From positions 1-64,000 of the forward strand of contig NZ_AUIH01000009.1 in the NCBI RefSeq assembly GCF_000423605.1: a DNA stretch of 64,000 nt, read 5' to 3'. Every line of letters starts with the position of its first letter. The stretch's first letter is position 1. Positions 7,729-18,767 of the stretch are shown here, piece by piece. The translations under genes were made by a program, and so were the position numbers. The notes under the pieces are model-generated. The model did no database searches and was not told the origin of the DNA. It was given only the letters and a program-made list of their open reading frames with translations. Origin of the DNA: Saccharospirillum impatiens DSM 12546 (lineage in GTDB: Bacteria; Pseudomonadota; Gammaproteobacteria; Pseudomonadales; Natronospirillaceae).

Positions 7729-10266
7729 TTATTCCTGTCGACCCAGGGTATCGGTCACGTTGCTTTCCTGAGTGTTGAGTTCATCACTGAGTGCCTGAAA
7801 CACTTGTTCTGCGGCTCGGGCGTCTTTCTTCCCGGGCAAGCGGGCCGTGGCTGAAAGGTTGGTCAACCGTTGTTTCTTACCTACTTCCACGTCACTGGGG
7901 GCCAGGGTCCCGGCATGGAAAGGCCGTACTCGCGTCTGCCCATTGTGTTCGTAGGAGATGAGCCCACGCTTAACCTTGTTGGGCACAGTAAATACGGCCA
8001 GGCCATCACTGTTGGTAGTGGCAGTTAAGGGCTCTGAATTGTGCAAATGGGCACACTTAACCTCAATACCGGGAAGAGGTTGCAGACTGCCATCCACTAT
8101 GCGAATCGGCAAGCGGTAGTCGCCGGGTTCGGACTCTGTCTCCGCAGTCTCCTCGGCCTCCAGGGTCAACCATTCCAGTTCTACGATCTCCAATAAATCC
8201 AGCGGTTCGGTCTCTTCAGGCTCATTCCCGGCCCCAACCTCATACTGCACATCGCCGTTGAAGGTGACGCCGTTCTGCCCATTCAACGTCACCTTCTTCC
8301 CGAACAGTTTGATGTTGCCACTGGGGTCGATCTTGATGCCGCCGTCACCCTGTTTCAGCAGAATATCGCCATTGCCGTTACCCTGAATGTGGATGTTGCC
8401 ATTCACTTGATGGATGGCGGCACCGGATTGAACTTGCAGTTGCAGGTCGCCGCTGGTGACGGTGGTGCTCTGGCCGTTCATGGCTTTGATGGTGAGGTTC
8501 TTTTGCTGCACCCAGATACTGAAGTCAGCACCGGCGCTTTGGGTAAAATGCGCTTGCGCGATGTGGGTGTGATCGGTCGCGGCCTGGTGGTGAATGGCGC
8601 CTTCTTCGGTTTGGGTGAGGCTGTCGTTTTTGACCGATTGGGTGCGATCGGCGCCGATGCGTTCTTCAAGTTGTGCCTCGGCCTTGATGTTGATCGTCAA
8701 AGCCGCGTAGAGGTTAATGCTGCCGTATATGGCCATCAGGTGGATGTAGGGTTCGGCTTCCCGGGCGTTCAGTTCCAGGCGCACTTGCCGGTCGAAGGTG
8801 TGCAGGGCAATTCGGGTGGTTTTGTGGGTGTCGTCGAAGGTGAGTTCGTTCTGGCCGGGGGTGACGATGCGGCTTTGGGCGGCGTTATCGGCGGTTACTG
8901 GCCCGAGTTGCTGCTGACCCGGCACGAAGCCGACGATCATGGGGCGCGAGGGGTCGTCGTCGAGAAAGGTGACCAGGGCCCGGCTTTGGTCGAGCAAGGG
9001 GAAGTGCCAGCCGGTGGGGTCAGTGGCGTCTTGCTGCGGGCTGGCATAGGGCACCAGTCGGCTGGTCGGCGGGCTGGCCAGGCTAATGCCCCGGGTGCTG
9101 CGATCGAAATCGGCCCGGAAGTAGTAGTGGCCATCGACCCCGAGCTCGGCGTGGTCGTAGCGGCTTTCAATGCGAACCGGGAACAGGTGCGGTAAGGCCG
9201 CTGGCTCTGCCAATCGCGGACGCGGTGGTGTCGCCTGGGGGATGACGGCGGCGGTGTTGCGGTATTGAACGCCGGCGGTGGCGTTCGATTCGGCCGTGTG
9301 GGTCACTTCCACCATGCGATACTCGCCGGTCGGGCAGTCGTTGGGCAGTTGCCGGGCATCCAGGGCGACGGTGTGGCCGGCGCTTAACAGGGGTTGGTGG
9401 CTGTGCAGGGTCAGGAAGTACCGTTGCTGGTCAAAGAACTGCTGTTCGAACAGGGCGCGTTGCTCGGCTTCGGGGCGCGGGCGCGGTGAGGTGAAGGTTT
9501 GGTAGGAGGTGTTCTCCCGGCTGACCGACCCTGGCACGGTGCCACTGACATAGCGGCTGGTGCTGTGTGGCTGTTCCGACCAGCGTTGATAGACGGCGGT
9601 AATGCGGTTGAGTTGCTGGTCGGGTGCCAGACCCGATACCGTCTGCCCCCATTCTATGTGCGGTAAATAGGGGCTGCTCAGGGCGTCGTTGCGGATCACC
9701 AGCAGCTCGTGGTTTTGGTCCGCCGAGCGGTCTTCAAACCAGTAGTTGGCCCCCACTTCGGCCAGCAGGCGCTGGAAGCAGCCCAGGGTGGTTTCGTCCT
9801 GAACTTGCAGATAAGGGCCCTCAAACGCGGGCACCGGGTCCAGGGCAAGGTCGACTTCGATCCGTTCGTAGCCCATTTCCCACAGCAGTTGCCACAGCAC
9901 CTGGTCCCGGGTCATGCCCATGAACAAGCGAGCCTGGCTTTGCTGGCGACCACGGTCGAGTTTACTGCTCAGCGTCAGGTCCAACTGGTAGGCATCGCCT
10001 TGCCAGGATTCATTGGCGCCGTGCAGGTTCAGGTGAAAGTGACGCGGTGTGATCAGCCCAGGCCCGGTGATTGTGACGCTCACCGGCTGATCGAGCAGGT
10101 TACCCAGGCTATCGGGCAAGTCGTAACGGTCGACTACGTTCAGGCACACAGACAGTCGGGTTGGGTGATTCAGCCGTTCAACGCCGTTCAGGCTCCGGGC
10201 CGGTAACACTTGCCCGGCCATACTGACGCTGACTTCAGTACGCAACGGGCTTGCTTGGGTTTTCAT
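7729..10266 (-). CDS. vgrG: Type VI secretion spike protein VgrG with C-terminal extension
   Basis: 845 residues from the preferred start. The N-terminal half is the gp27-like module (N-terminal barrel, FQRLLAEVGANYWFED near residue 180, then GHTVALD and the gp5-like OB region with DDPSRPMIVGFVPG). The gp5-like beta-helix follows with short repeats such as GNGDILLKQGDGGIKI and KLFGKKVTLNGQ. The last 130 residues are an extension with an Ig/transthyretin-like carrier domain (YRLPIRIVDGSLQPLPG, TNSDGLAVFTVP), a type known on VgrGs that load specific effectors. An upstream ATG at 10368 is in frame, but 10266 has AAGGA ten bases ahead and matches the usual VgrG N-terminus. No T6SS structural genes are nearby, so this is an orphan vgrG cassette. 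It is first of four co-directional genes. Confidence 0.92.
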   Translation of the reverse strand: MKTQASPLRTEVSVSMAGQVLPARSLNGVERLNHPTRLSVCLNVVDRYDLPDSLGNLLDQPVSVTITGPGLITPRHFHLNLHGANESWQGDAYQLDLTLSSKLDRGRQQSQARLFMGMTRDQVLWQLLWEMGYERIEVDLALDPVPAFEGPYLQVQDETTLGCFQRLLAEVGANYWFEDRSADQNHELLVIRNDALSSPYLPHIEWGQTVSGLAPDQQLNRITAVYQRWSEQPHSTSRYVSGTVPGSVSRENTSYQTFTSPRPRPEAEQRALFEQQFFDQQRYFLTLHSHQPLLSAGHTVALDARQLPNDCPTGEYRMVEVTHTAESNATAGVQYRNTAAVIPQATPPRPRLAEPAALPHLFPVRIESRYDHAELGVDGHYYFRADFDRSTRGISLASPPTSRLVPYASPQQDATDPTGWHFPLLDQSRALVTFLDDDPSRPMIVGFVPGQQQLGPVTADNAAQSRIVTPGQNELTFDDTHKTTRIALHTFDRQVRLELNAREAEPYIHLMAIYGSINLYAALTINIKAEAQLEERIGADRTQSVKNDSLTQTEEGAIHHQAATDHTHIAQAHFTQSAGADFSIWVQQKNLTIKAMNGQSTTVTSGDLQLQVQSGAAIHQVNGNIHIQGNGNGDILLKQGDGGIKIDPSGNIKLFGKKVTLNGQNGVTFNGDVQYEVGAGNEPEETEPLDLLEIVELEWLTLEAEETAETESEPGDYRLPIRIVDGSLQPLPGIEVKCAHLHNSEPLTATTNSDGLAVFTVPNKVKRGLISYEHNGQTRVRPFHAGTLAPSDVEVGKKQRLTNLSATARLPGKKDARAAEQVFQALSDELNTQESNVTDTLGRQE

Positions 10267-10512
10267 AAATCGCACATCCTTGAGTACATGCTGCAATGGT
10301 TTGCCCATCGGGTGTAACCTGCCACGCCTATTGTCGATAGACGAATCCCTGGCAGGCTCAATAAACATTACATAGAAAAGGTGCTACCACCGGAGAGGAA
10401 GTAGTAAGTGCAATAAGTCTACGGGACTGAAAAGATGCGTGTTGTGATCGAGTTGGAAAAATGAATTCCCGGCTATTTACCGAGCTACCGTGGGCTGTTA
10501 AATCATAGGCAC

Positions 10513-10553
10513 AAAAAAGCCCCGACCATCTTTCAATGATCGGGGCTTTTTTT
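10513..10553. terminator. Rho-independent terminator after tRNA-Leu, possibly bidirectional
   Basis: AAAAAAGCCCCGA, a central ATC/GAT pair and loop, then TCGGGGCTTTTTTT: a GC-rich stem with a T-run on each strand. It follows the 3' end of the tRNA-Leu on the minus strand. The rest of the space to vgrG (10,267-10,512) shows no gene or other structure that I can support. Confidence 0.85.
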
Positions 10554-10557
10554 AATT

Positions 10558-10644
10558 TGGTACCAGAGGCCGGACTCGAACCGGCACAGTGTTGCCACCG
10601 GGGGATTTTGAATCCCCTGCGTCTACCAATTTCGCCACTCTGGC
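10558..10644 (-). tRNA. tRNA-Leu (anticodon CAA)
   Basis: Read on the minus strand the gene runs from GCCAGAG to CTCTGGTA plus an encoded CCA (10558-10560). The anticodon stem GGGGA/TCCCC encloses loop TTCAAAA, giving anticodon CAA. A long variable arm (CGGTGGCAACACTG) and the T-loop GGTTCGAGTCC are present, as expected for a class II leucine tRNA. Its 3' end faces the T6SS cassette. Confidence 0.97.
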
Positions 10645-10656
10645 TGAGTGGAAGGC

Positions 10657-10684
10657 ATTCTAGCGAAAATTCCTTTCGCGTCAA
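10657..10684 (-). promoter_or_regulatory. Sigma-70 promoter of tRNA-Leu
   Basis: On the minus strand TTGACG, 16 bases, then TAGAAT, ending 13 bases before the tRNA 5' end. Close match to the -35 and -10 consensus. Confidence 0.75.
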
Positions 10685-10743
10685 TGGTTTGAGGCGATGT
10701 TTCTGCGTCTGTTACCCACCCGCCTACCTTTTGCGGCCTCTAT

Positions 10744-11781
10744 TCAGGCCGAACGCAGACGCCAGTGGATGGTTTCACCCGCATAGAACGGCACTATAGC
10801 CTCACCGTGACCCAGGGTAATGCGCTCCGGCACTGTCCAGCTTTCACGCACCAGACGCACGGTTCCTTCATTGCGCGGCAACCCGTAGAAATCCGGTCCA
10901 TGCTCGCTGGCGAAGCCTTCCAGGCGCTCCAGCACGCCCATCTCTTCGAACACCTGTGCATAGAGCTCCAATGCGGACCAGGCGCTGTAGCAACCGGCAC
11001 AACCGCAGGAAGACTCTTTCTTGTGTTGTTCGTGGGGCGCCGAATCGGTCCCTAAAAAGAATTTGGGTGACCCACTGGCCACTGCGGCACGCAGCGCTTC
11101 CTGGTGGCTGCGCCGCTTCAGCACGGGCAGGCAATAGTTGTGGGGTCGAATACCGCCCACCAGTAGATCATTACGGTTCAGTAACAGATGCTGTGGGGTT
11201 ACGGTGGCGGCCAGGGTTTCGGGGCCTTCGCTCACGAATTGGGCCGCATCGGCGGTGGTGATGTGCTCAAACACCACTTTTAACGCAGGGTGATGCTCAA
11301 CAATGCCCGCCAGATGCTGGTCAATAAAGGCTTTTTCCCGGTCGAAGATGTCAATATCCGGGTGGGTGACTTCCCCGTGCACCAACAGCAGCATGCCCTG
11401 CTCCGCAAGCGCTTCAAACACGGGGTCCAGTTGGCTGAGCGCGCTAACAGCCGCGCTGGAATTGGTGGTGGCGCCGGCCGGATAAAGTTTCGCTGCTACC
11501 ACTCCGGCCGCTTTGGCAGCACGGATATCCTCGGCACTGGTGGTATCGGTCAGGTACAGGGTCATCAATGGCTCAAACCGGCTGCCGGCAGGTCTTGCTG
11601 CCAGAATACGCTCGCGGTAAGCCATCGCCTGTTCGGCATTGGTAACCGGAGGCGTCAGATTTGGCATTACAATGGCCCGTTGAAAGCAACGCGCCGTGGC
11701 CGGCACGGTCTCGACCAGCAAGTCGCCATCGCGAAAATGTAGATGCCAGTCATCGGGCGTGCGCAGTAGTAAGTCGTTCAT
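10744..11781 (-). CDS. pyrC: Dihydroorotase, class II
   Basis: 345 residues, the usual length of the E. coli-type enzyme. It interconverts N-carbamoyl-L-aspartate and dihydroorotate in cytosolic pyrimidine synthesis. The zinc motif HLHFRD is at residues 13-18; the lysine carbamylated in this family lies in AAKLYPAGATTNS (about 100); metal-binding histidines occur in LLVHGE and VVFEHITT, and the aspartate in FLGTDSAPH (about 250). It runs alone, opposite to queA, with a 160-base spacer that should hold both promoters. I see no attenuator. Nothing is truncated. Confidence 0.97.
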   Translation of the reverse strand: MNDLLLRTPDDWHLHFRDGDLLVETVPATARCFQRAIVMPNLTPPVTNAEQAMAYRERILAARPAGSRFEPLMTLYLTDTTSAEDIRAAKAAGVVAAKLYPAGATTNSSAAVSALSQLDPVFEALAEQGMLLLVHGEVTHPDIDIFDREKAFIDQHLAGIVEHHPALKVVFEHITTADAAQFVSEGPETLAATVTPQHLLLNRNDLLVGGIRPHNYCLPVLKRRSHQEALRAAVASGSPKFFLGTDSAPHEQHKKESSCGCAGCYSAWSALELYAQVFEEMGVLERLEGFASEHGPDFYGLPRNEGTVRLVRESWTVPERITLGHGEAIVPFYAGETIHWRLRSA

Positions 11782-11942
11782 GCTGAATCCTGAACCTGAG
11801 AATGCGGGGTGTGTATTCTAACAGGCTAGCCGGTGCCGGTAACATCCCGTCTTTAATAAGGCAGTGACAACGACCATAGAGCCCGGAGGCCCTTTCAGCT
11901 AGAATAGCCGCCCGTTTATCGACAGGTGCCCTGCAACAGGCC

Positions 11943-14137
<2,195 letters not shown>

Positions 14138-14162
14138 ACGCCACCATGCTTTTTAAAGAAAG

Positions 14163-14197
14163 GGCGCCGCACGGGCCTTGTGGCCGTGCCAGGTGCC
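14163..14197 (+). terminator. GC-rich hairpin between tgt and yajC
   Basis: GGCGCCGCACGG pairs with CCGTGC and GGTGCC with single-base bulges, about 14 pairs. There is no T-run, so it may be a weak or Rho-assisted terminator, or a processing stem, separating queA-tgt from yajC-secDF. Confidence 0.35.
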
Positions 14198-14291
14198 CCC
14201 ATAACAACAGTCTGAACTGAATTTGGCTACCCGAAACCGTCACCGGTGATTCGAAGGCCACACAACACCTTTAACCATTTGGAGTATTACC

Positions 14292-14642
14292 ATGAAAAAA
14301 CTGTCCGCCGCTCTGCTGGCCATGACTCCGGCACTTTCACTGGCGGCCCCGGCGGCTGGCCAGCCCAGCCCCTGGCAATTGCCGATCATGCTTGGCATCT
14401 TTTTCCTGATCTTCTGGTTGATGGTATGGCGCCCGCAAAGCAAGCGCGCCAAGGAACACAAAGCCCTGATCGCCGCACTGAGCAAAGGTGATGAAGTGGT
14501 AACCGCCGCGGGCATGACCGGCAAAGTCACCAAGGTCACAGACGATTACGTCAACGTCGAAGTGTCTGACAATGTCGAAATCACCTTCCAGAAAACCGCT
14601 ATTTCCGCCACCCTGCCCAAGGGCACGCTGAAAGCGATCTGA
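14292..14642 (+). CDS. yajC: Sec translocon accessory protein YajC
   Basis: 116 residues with one membrane span (about 25-45, LPIMLGIFFLIFWLMVW), then the cytoplasmic domain with the family motif RPQSKRAKEHKALIAALSKGDEVVTAAG and GKVTKV. YajC joins SecDF and YidC at the SecYEG channel in the inner membrane. Start supported by GGAG eight bases upstream. Followed by secD and secF, its usual partners. Confidence 0.96.
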   Translation: MKKLSAALLAMTPALSLAAPAAGQPSPWQLPIMLGIFFLIFWLMVWRPQSKRAKEHKALIAALSKGDEVVTAAGMTGKVTKVTDDYVNVEVSDNVEITFQKTAISATLPKGTLKAI

Positions 14643-14682
14643 TCGACCCACCGTCAGGTTTCGTTCCGAACGTGACCGACTT

Positions 14683-14725
14683 GTAAACCCGGCCCCGGAC
14701 TCACTGAGGAGGCTGCCGGGTTTAC
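14683..14725 (+). promoter_or_regulatory. Hairpin in the yajC-secD spacer
   Basis: Perfect 11-bp inverted repeat GTAAACCCGGC / GCCGGGTTTAC with a 21-base loop, ending 18 bases before the secD start. There is no T-run. It could adjust expression or decay between yajC and secD. Confidence 0.5.
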
Positions 14726-14743
14726 CCAGCTCAGGAAGGCCTC

Positions 14744-16585
14744 ATGCTGAACAAATACCCCCTGTGGAAATACGCCATTATCCTGTCGGTGCTGGTGCTA
14801 GGCGTGCTCTACAGCCTGCCCAACCTGTTCCCGGCCGACCCGGCCGTCCAGATTCAAGGCGTTGAAGCTGGCGTTCAAATGAACGACACCACCGTGCAAC
14901 GCACCGAACGCCTGCTCGATGACGCCAACATCGATCATTTTGGTGCCGAAATAAACGGCCAGTCACTGCTGATTCGTCTGAACAGTAACGATGATCAGTT
15001 GGCCGCCAAAGCGGCCATTCAACGAGGGCTGGGCGGCAATTATATTGTAGCGCTTAACCTCGCCCCGACGACGCCCGACTGGCTATTGGCTATAGGTGCG
15101 CAACCCATGTCATTGGGGCTCGACCTCTCCGGCGGTGTGCACTTCCTGTTGGAAGTCGATATGGAGCGCTTTCTGGAAAGCCGGCTAAGCAGCTACGCCG
15201 CCAATATCCGCACCACTTTCCGCGATGAAAACATCCGTTACCGCGGTGTTGATGTGCTCGACGATGGATCCATTCAGGTTTTGCTGGCCGATGAAGACTT
15301 CAGAGGCGAAGCCGACACCTGGCTGCGCCGCAATCTACCTGAATTCCAGCGCACCGATATCGAGTCGCGCGGGCTACCGGGCCTAATCCTAACCCTGACA
15401 GCAGAGCGCATCGCCGAACTGGAAGACTATGCCGTCAGCCAGAACCAGACGACGTTGAACAACCGGGTGAATGAACTGGGTGTTGCCGAACCGCTGGTCC
15501 AACGCCAGGGGCGCAACCGCATTGTCGTTGAATTGCCCGGCGTTCAGGACACCGCTCAAGCCAAGAACATTCTTGGTAAGGCGGCTAACCTGGAATTTCG
15601 TTTAGAGTCACGCGATGGACAGGGTGAAGTCTACCCGTTCAAGGACAGCAATCGCACCGCCATGCTGGAGACTGAGGTCATCGTCACCGGCGACAGCGTA
15701 ACCGATGGCCGTGTGTCGTATGACGAAAATGGACTACCCCAGGTTTCCGTAAGCCTCGATGGTGACGGCGGTTCACGCATGGGCCAGACCACCCGGCGCT
15801 CCATAGGCGTACCCATGGGCGTGCTATTTATTGAGCAGAAGTCCATTCTGGAAGGCTATGAAGAAGTCGATGGCGAGGCCGTACCCATTTATAACTCGGT
15901 CGAGGAACGCGAAATCATTTCACTGGCAACCATTCGCGGCGCCTTCTCCAACAGTTTTGTCATCACCGGGCTGGATAACGCTCAGGAAGCCTCAGACCTG
16001 GCTCTGCTGTTGCGCGCAGGCGCCCTGGCAGCGCCAATGCAGTTTGTTGAAGAGCGCACCGTCGGCCCAAGCCTAGGTGCCGAGAACATCCGCATGGGTA
16101 CGCAATCGGTTATCATTGGCTTTGCCCTGGTCATTCTATTCATGCTGGGCTTCTACAAGGTGTTCGGCATCTTCGCTGCGGTCGCGCTGAGTGCCAACCT
16201 GGTGCTGATTATCGCCGTTATGTCGATGATGAGTGCCACCCTGACCCTGCCCGGCATTGCCGGTATCGTACTGACCGTGGGTATGGCTGTGGACGCCAAC
16301 GTGCTGATTTTCAGCCGAATACGCGAAGAAATTGCGGACGGCCGCTCACCACAGGCCGCGATCGACGGCGGCTACAATCGCGCGTTCTCGACGATTTTCG
16401 ATGCCAACCTGACCACCCTGATTGTAGCGGTCATTCTGTTTGCCATCGGCACCGGCCCGGTCAAGGGCTTTGCGATCACGCTCTCGGTCGGCATCGTCAC
16501 CTCCATGTTCACTGCCATCATGCTGACGCGTGCCCTGGCCAACCTGACCTTCGGCGGTCGGGTGGTGAAGAAGCTGCCCATTTAA
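14744..16585 (+). CDS. secD: Protein translocase subunit SecD
   Basis: 613 residues, normal for proteobacterial SecD. One N-terminal span (residues about 7-27), a large periplasmic domain with GLDLSGGVHFLLEVD (about 125) and LNNRVNELGVAEPLVQRQG here seen as NNRVNELGV and EPLVQRQG (about 235-250), then five spans in the C-terminal third beginning after GALAAPMQFVEERTVGPSLG (about 430). It uses the proton gradient with SecF to pull preproteins across the inner membrane. Ribosome site AGGAAGG precedes the ATG. SecF follows after ten bases. Confidence 0.98.
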   Translation: MLNKYPLWKYAIILSVLVLGVLYSLPNLFPADPAVQIQGVEAGVQMNDTTVQRTERLLDDANIDHFGAEINGQSLLIRLNSNDDQLAAKAAIQRGLGGNYIVALNLAPTTPDWLLAIGAQPMSLGLDLSGGVHFLLEVDMERFLESRLSSYAANIRTTFRDENIRYRGVDVLDDGSIQVLLADEDFRGEADTWLRRNLPEFQRTDIESRGLPGLILTLTAERIAELEDYAVSQNQTTLNNRVNELGVAEPLVQRQGRNRIVVELPGVQDTAQAKNILGKAANLEFRLESRDGQGEVYPFKDSNRTAMLETEVIVTGDSVTDGRVSYDENGLPQVSVSLDGDGGSRMGQTTRRSIGVPMGVLFIEQKSILEGYEEVDGEAVPIYNSVEEREIISLATIRGAFSNSFVITGLDNAQEASDLALLLRAGALAAPMQFVEERTVGPSLGAENIRMGTQSVIIGFALVILFMLGFYKVFGIFAAVALSANLVLIIAVMSMMSATLTLPGIAGIVLTVGMAVDANVLIFSRIREEIADGRSPQAAIDGGYNRAFSTIFDANLTTLIVAVILFAIGTGPVKGFAITLSVGIVTSMFTAIMLTRALANLTFGGRVVKKLPI

Positions 16586-16595
16586 GGAGCCCGTT

Positions 16596-17564
16596 ATGTC
16601 TGATTTGAAAGTGCTGAATTTCATGGGCCATCGCCGCATTCTGGCGGCTGCATCACTGGTATTGCTGGCCATTTCCCTGGGGTCACTGGCGGTTCGCGGG
16701 CTGAATTTCGGCCTCGACTTTACCGGTGGCGCCCAAATCGAAGTGGGTTACGAAGAGCCTGCAGATGTCGAAAACATTCGCAGCACGCTCAACGGCGCCG
16801 GCTACCGCGACGTAGTCGTTCAGTATTTCGGTAACAATACCGATGTACTGATCCGCATGCAGGAAGACAACAATCCGCGGCTTGGCGACGAAGTCCTGGC
16901 GTTGCTGTCAGAGAAACGCGATGACGTTGAGCTGCGCCGCAATGAATTCGTAGGCCCTCAGGTCGGCGAGGAGCTGCGCGAAAACGGCGGTATCGGCATG
17001 CTGGTCGCGCTCGGCGTTGTCATGGTCTACATTGCGCTTCGCTTCCAGTTCAAGTTCGCGGTCGGTGCTGTCGCCGCCCTGGTGCATGACGTCGTTATTG
17101 TGCTCGGGTTCTTCTCGATTACCCAGATGGCGTTTGACCTGACGGTCTTGGCCGCAGTTCTTGCGGTGATCGGTTATTCGCTGAACGATACCATCGTGGT
17201 GGCCGACCGAATCCGGGAAAACTTTCGCATGGTCCGGCGCGATGAAACCGATTATCTGATCAACCTGTCATTGACTCAGACTCTTGGCAGAACCCTGATC
17301 ACCTCGTTGACCACACTTCTGGTGTTGGTGGCTCTGGGCATCTTTGGCGGCGAACTGATCTTCGGTTTCGCTATGGCATTGTCTGTCGGTGTACTGGTGG
17401 GGACCTACTCGTCGGTTTACGTATCGGCCAACGTATTGATGGCGCTGGACCTGACCAAGCAGGACCTGATGCCCCCGGAAAAATCGGATGACCCGGAAGA
17501 GGAAGACATTCCCGCCTGGCTGACCGATGTCGATGAAGACGAGGACAGCAAAGAAAAAACCTGA
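16596..17564 (+). CDS. secF: Protein translocase subunit SecF
   Basis: 322 residues. N-terminal span, periplasmic domain with NFGLDFTGGAQIEV (about 35-48), and C-terminal spans with the family block VIGYSLNDTIVVADRIREN (about 190). The acidic tail (PEEEDIPAWLTDVDEDED) is cytoplasmic. Partner of SecD in the SecDF-YajC complex; AAGGAG upstream of ATG. Confidence 0.98.
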   Translation: MSDLKVLNFMGHRRILAAASLVLLAISLGSLAVRGLNFGLDFTGGAQIEVGYEEPADVENIRSTLNGAGYRDVVVQYFGNNTDVLIRMQEDNNPRLGDEVLALLSEKRDDVELRRNEFVGPQVGEELRENGGIGMLVALGVVMVYIALRFQFKFAVGAVAALVHDVVIVLGFFSITQMAFDLTVLAAVLAVIGYSLNDTIVVADRIRENFRMVRRDETDYLINLSLTQTLGRTLITSLTTLLVLVALGIFGGELIFGFAMALSVGVLVGTYSSVYVSANVLMALDLTKQDLMPPEKSDDPEEEDIPAWLTDVDEDEDSKEKT

Positions 17565-17572
17565 TGACTTCA

Positions 17573-17594
17573 GCGCCCCCGGCTACGGGGGCGC
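17573..17594 (+). terminator. GC hairpin after secF
   Basis: GCGCCCCC / GGGGGCGC stem with a six-base loop nine bases after the secF stop. Only a short pyrimidine tract (CGCTTTC) follows, so termination may be partial. Confidence 0.55.
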
Positions 17595-17707
17595 CGCTTT
17601 CAGGGCTTCAACTCGATTTTCCCCTGCGGTTTCGGTAAGGTTTCCAGTCTGATCGTTCCCTACCCTCAACACCCATAACGACCACCCAAAAGCGACCCAT
17701 AATACTC

Positions 17708-18721
17708 ATGACCAAAACGCGCGTACTGACCGGTATTACCACCACAGGCATTCCGCACCTGGGCAACTACGCGGGCGCGATTCGCCCGGCCATTAATGCC
17801 AGCCGCGATGCCAACACCGAATCCTTTCTGTTTCTGGCCGACTATCACGCCCTGATCAAGTGCCAGGAACCCGAACGAGTCAGAGAGTCCGTACGCGCCA
17901 TTGCCGCGACCTGGCTGGCCTGTGGCCTGGACCCTGAACGGGTTACCTTCTACCGCCAGACGGATGTCCCGGAAGTGACCGAACTGACCTGGGTGCTGAC
18001 CACCGTCACCGCCAAAGGCCTGATGAACCGGGCACACGCTTACAAAGCAGCGGTACAGGACAACGTGAATGACGACAACGCCGATCCGGACCGGGGCATC
18101 ACCATGGGTCTGTTCAGCTACCCGATTCTGATGGCCGCCGACATTCTGATGTTCAACGGTGAAAAAATCCCGGTCGGCAAAGACCAGACCCAACACATAG
18201 AAATGGCCCGGGACATAGCGCAGCGGTTCAACTACCTGTATGGCGACACCTTTGCGCTGCCGGAGGCCGTCATCGAAGAGTCCGGCATGATTTTGCCCGG
18301 ACTCGACGGTCGCAAAATGTCCAAAAGCTACAACAACACCATTCCGTTGTTCGAAGGTGAGAAAAAATTCCGCAAACTGATTAACAAAATCAAAACCAAC
18401 TTGCTGGAACCGGGTGAACCCAAGGATCCGGATGATTCGGCGCTGTTTGATATCTACTCAGCCTTCGCCACGGCTGACCAGATCGCCGATATGCGCACCC
18501 AGTACGCCAACGGCATTGCCTGGGGCGAGATGAAGAAAGTGCTGTTCGACATGCTGAACGAAGAGCTCAGAGAAAAACGTGAGACGTATAATCAGTTGAT
18601 GGATGATCCGGCCCAGCTCGACGCTATTCTGGCTCGGGGTGCTGAAAAAGCGCGCGACTATTCAGCGCCGCTGATGGCCGACGTGCGCAAAAAAGTGGGA
18701 ATTGGGCCCATCGCAGGCTAA
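17708..18721 (+). CDS. trpS: Tryptophan-tRNA ligase
   Basis: 337 residues, class I aminoacyl-tRNA synthetase. The HIGH-like motif is PHLGNY within [14 protein letters not shown] (residues about 7-20) and the KMSKS loop is [10 protein letters not shown] (about 200). [19 protein letters not shown] is the conserved central block (about 160-178). It charges tRNA-Trp in the cytosol. It has its own 140-base upstream space after the secF hairpin. The weakest point is the start: an ATG at 17708 with no strong ribosome site, but the N-terminus aligns with the family from there. Confidence 0.96.
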   Translation: MTKTRVLTGITTTGIPHLGNYAGAIRPAINASRDANTESFLFLADYHALIKCQEPERVRESVRAIAATWLACGLDPERVTFYRQTDVPEVTELTWVLTTVTAKGLMNRAHAYKAAVQDNVNDDNADPDRGITMGLFSYPILMAADILMFNGEKIPVGKDQTQHIEMARDIAQRFNYLYGDTFALPEAVIEESGMILPGLDGRKMSKSYNNTIPLFEGEKKFRKLINKIKTNLLEPGEPKDPDDSALFDIYSAFATADQIADMRTQYANGIAWGEMKKVLFDMLNEELREKRETYNQLMDDPAQLDAILARGAEKARDYSAPLMADVRKKVGIGPIAG

Positions 18722-18744
18722 CTTCTGGCTTAAGGGGGGCACTG

Positions 18745-18767
18745 GCATCAGTTGAATCAGCTGATGC
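18745..18767. terminator. Hairpin shared by the convergent ends of trpS and the next gene
   Basis: GCATCAG / CTGATGC with a nine-base loop, overlapping the stop codon of the minus-strand gene. It is flanked by GGGGGGC and GGCCCC, which could extend the stem. No clear T-run; low confidence. Confidence 0.3.

Noticed and set aside
8389-9195. Plus-strand open frame of 268 residues opposite vgrG
   Set aside because: Glycine/valine-rich low-complexity reading antisense to a well-supported VgrG; no ribosome site.
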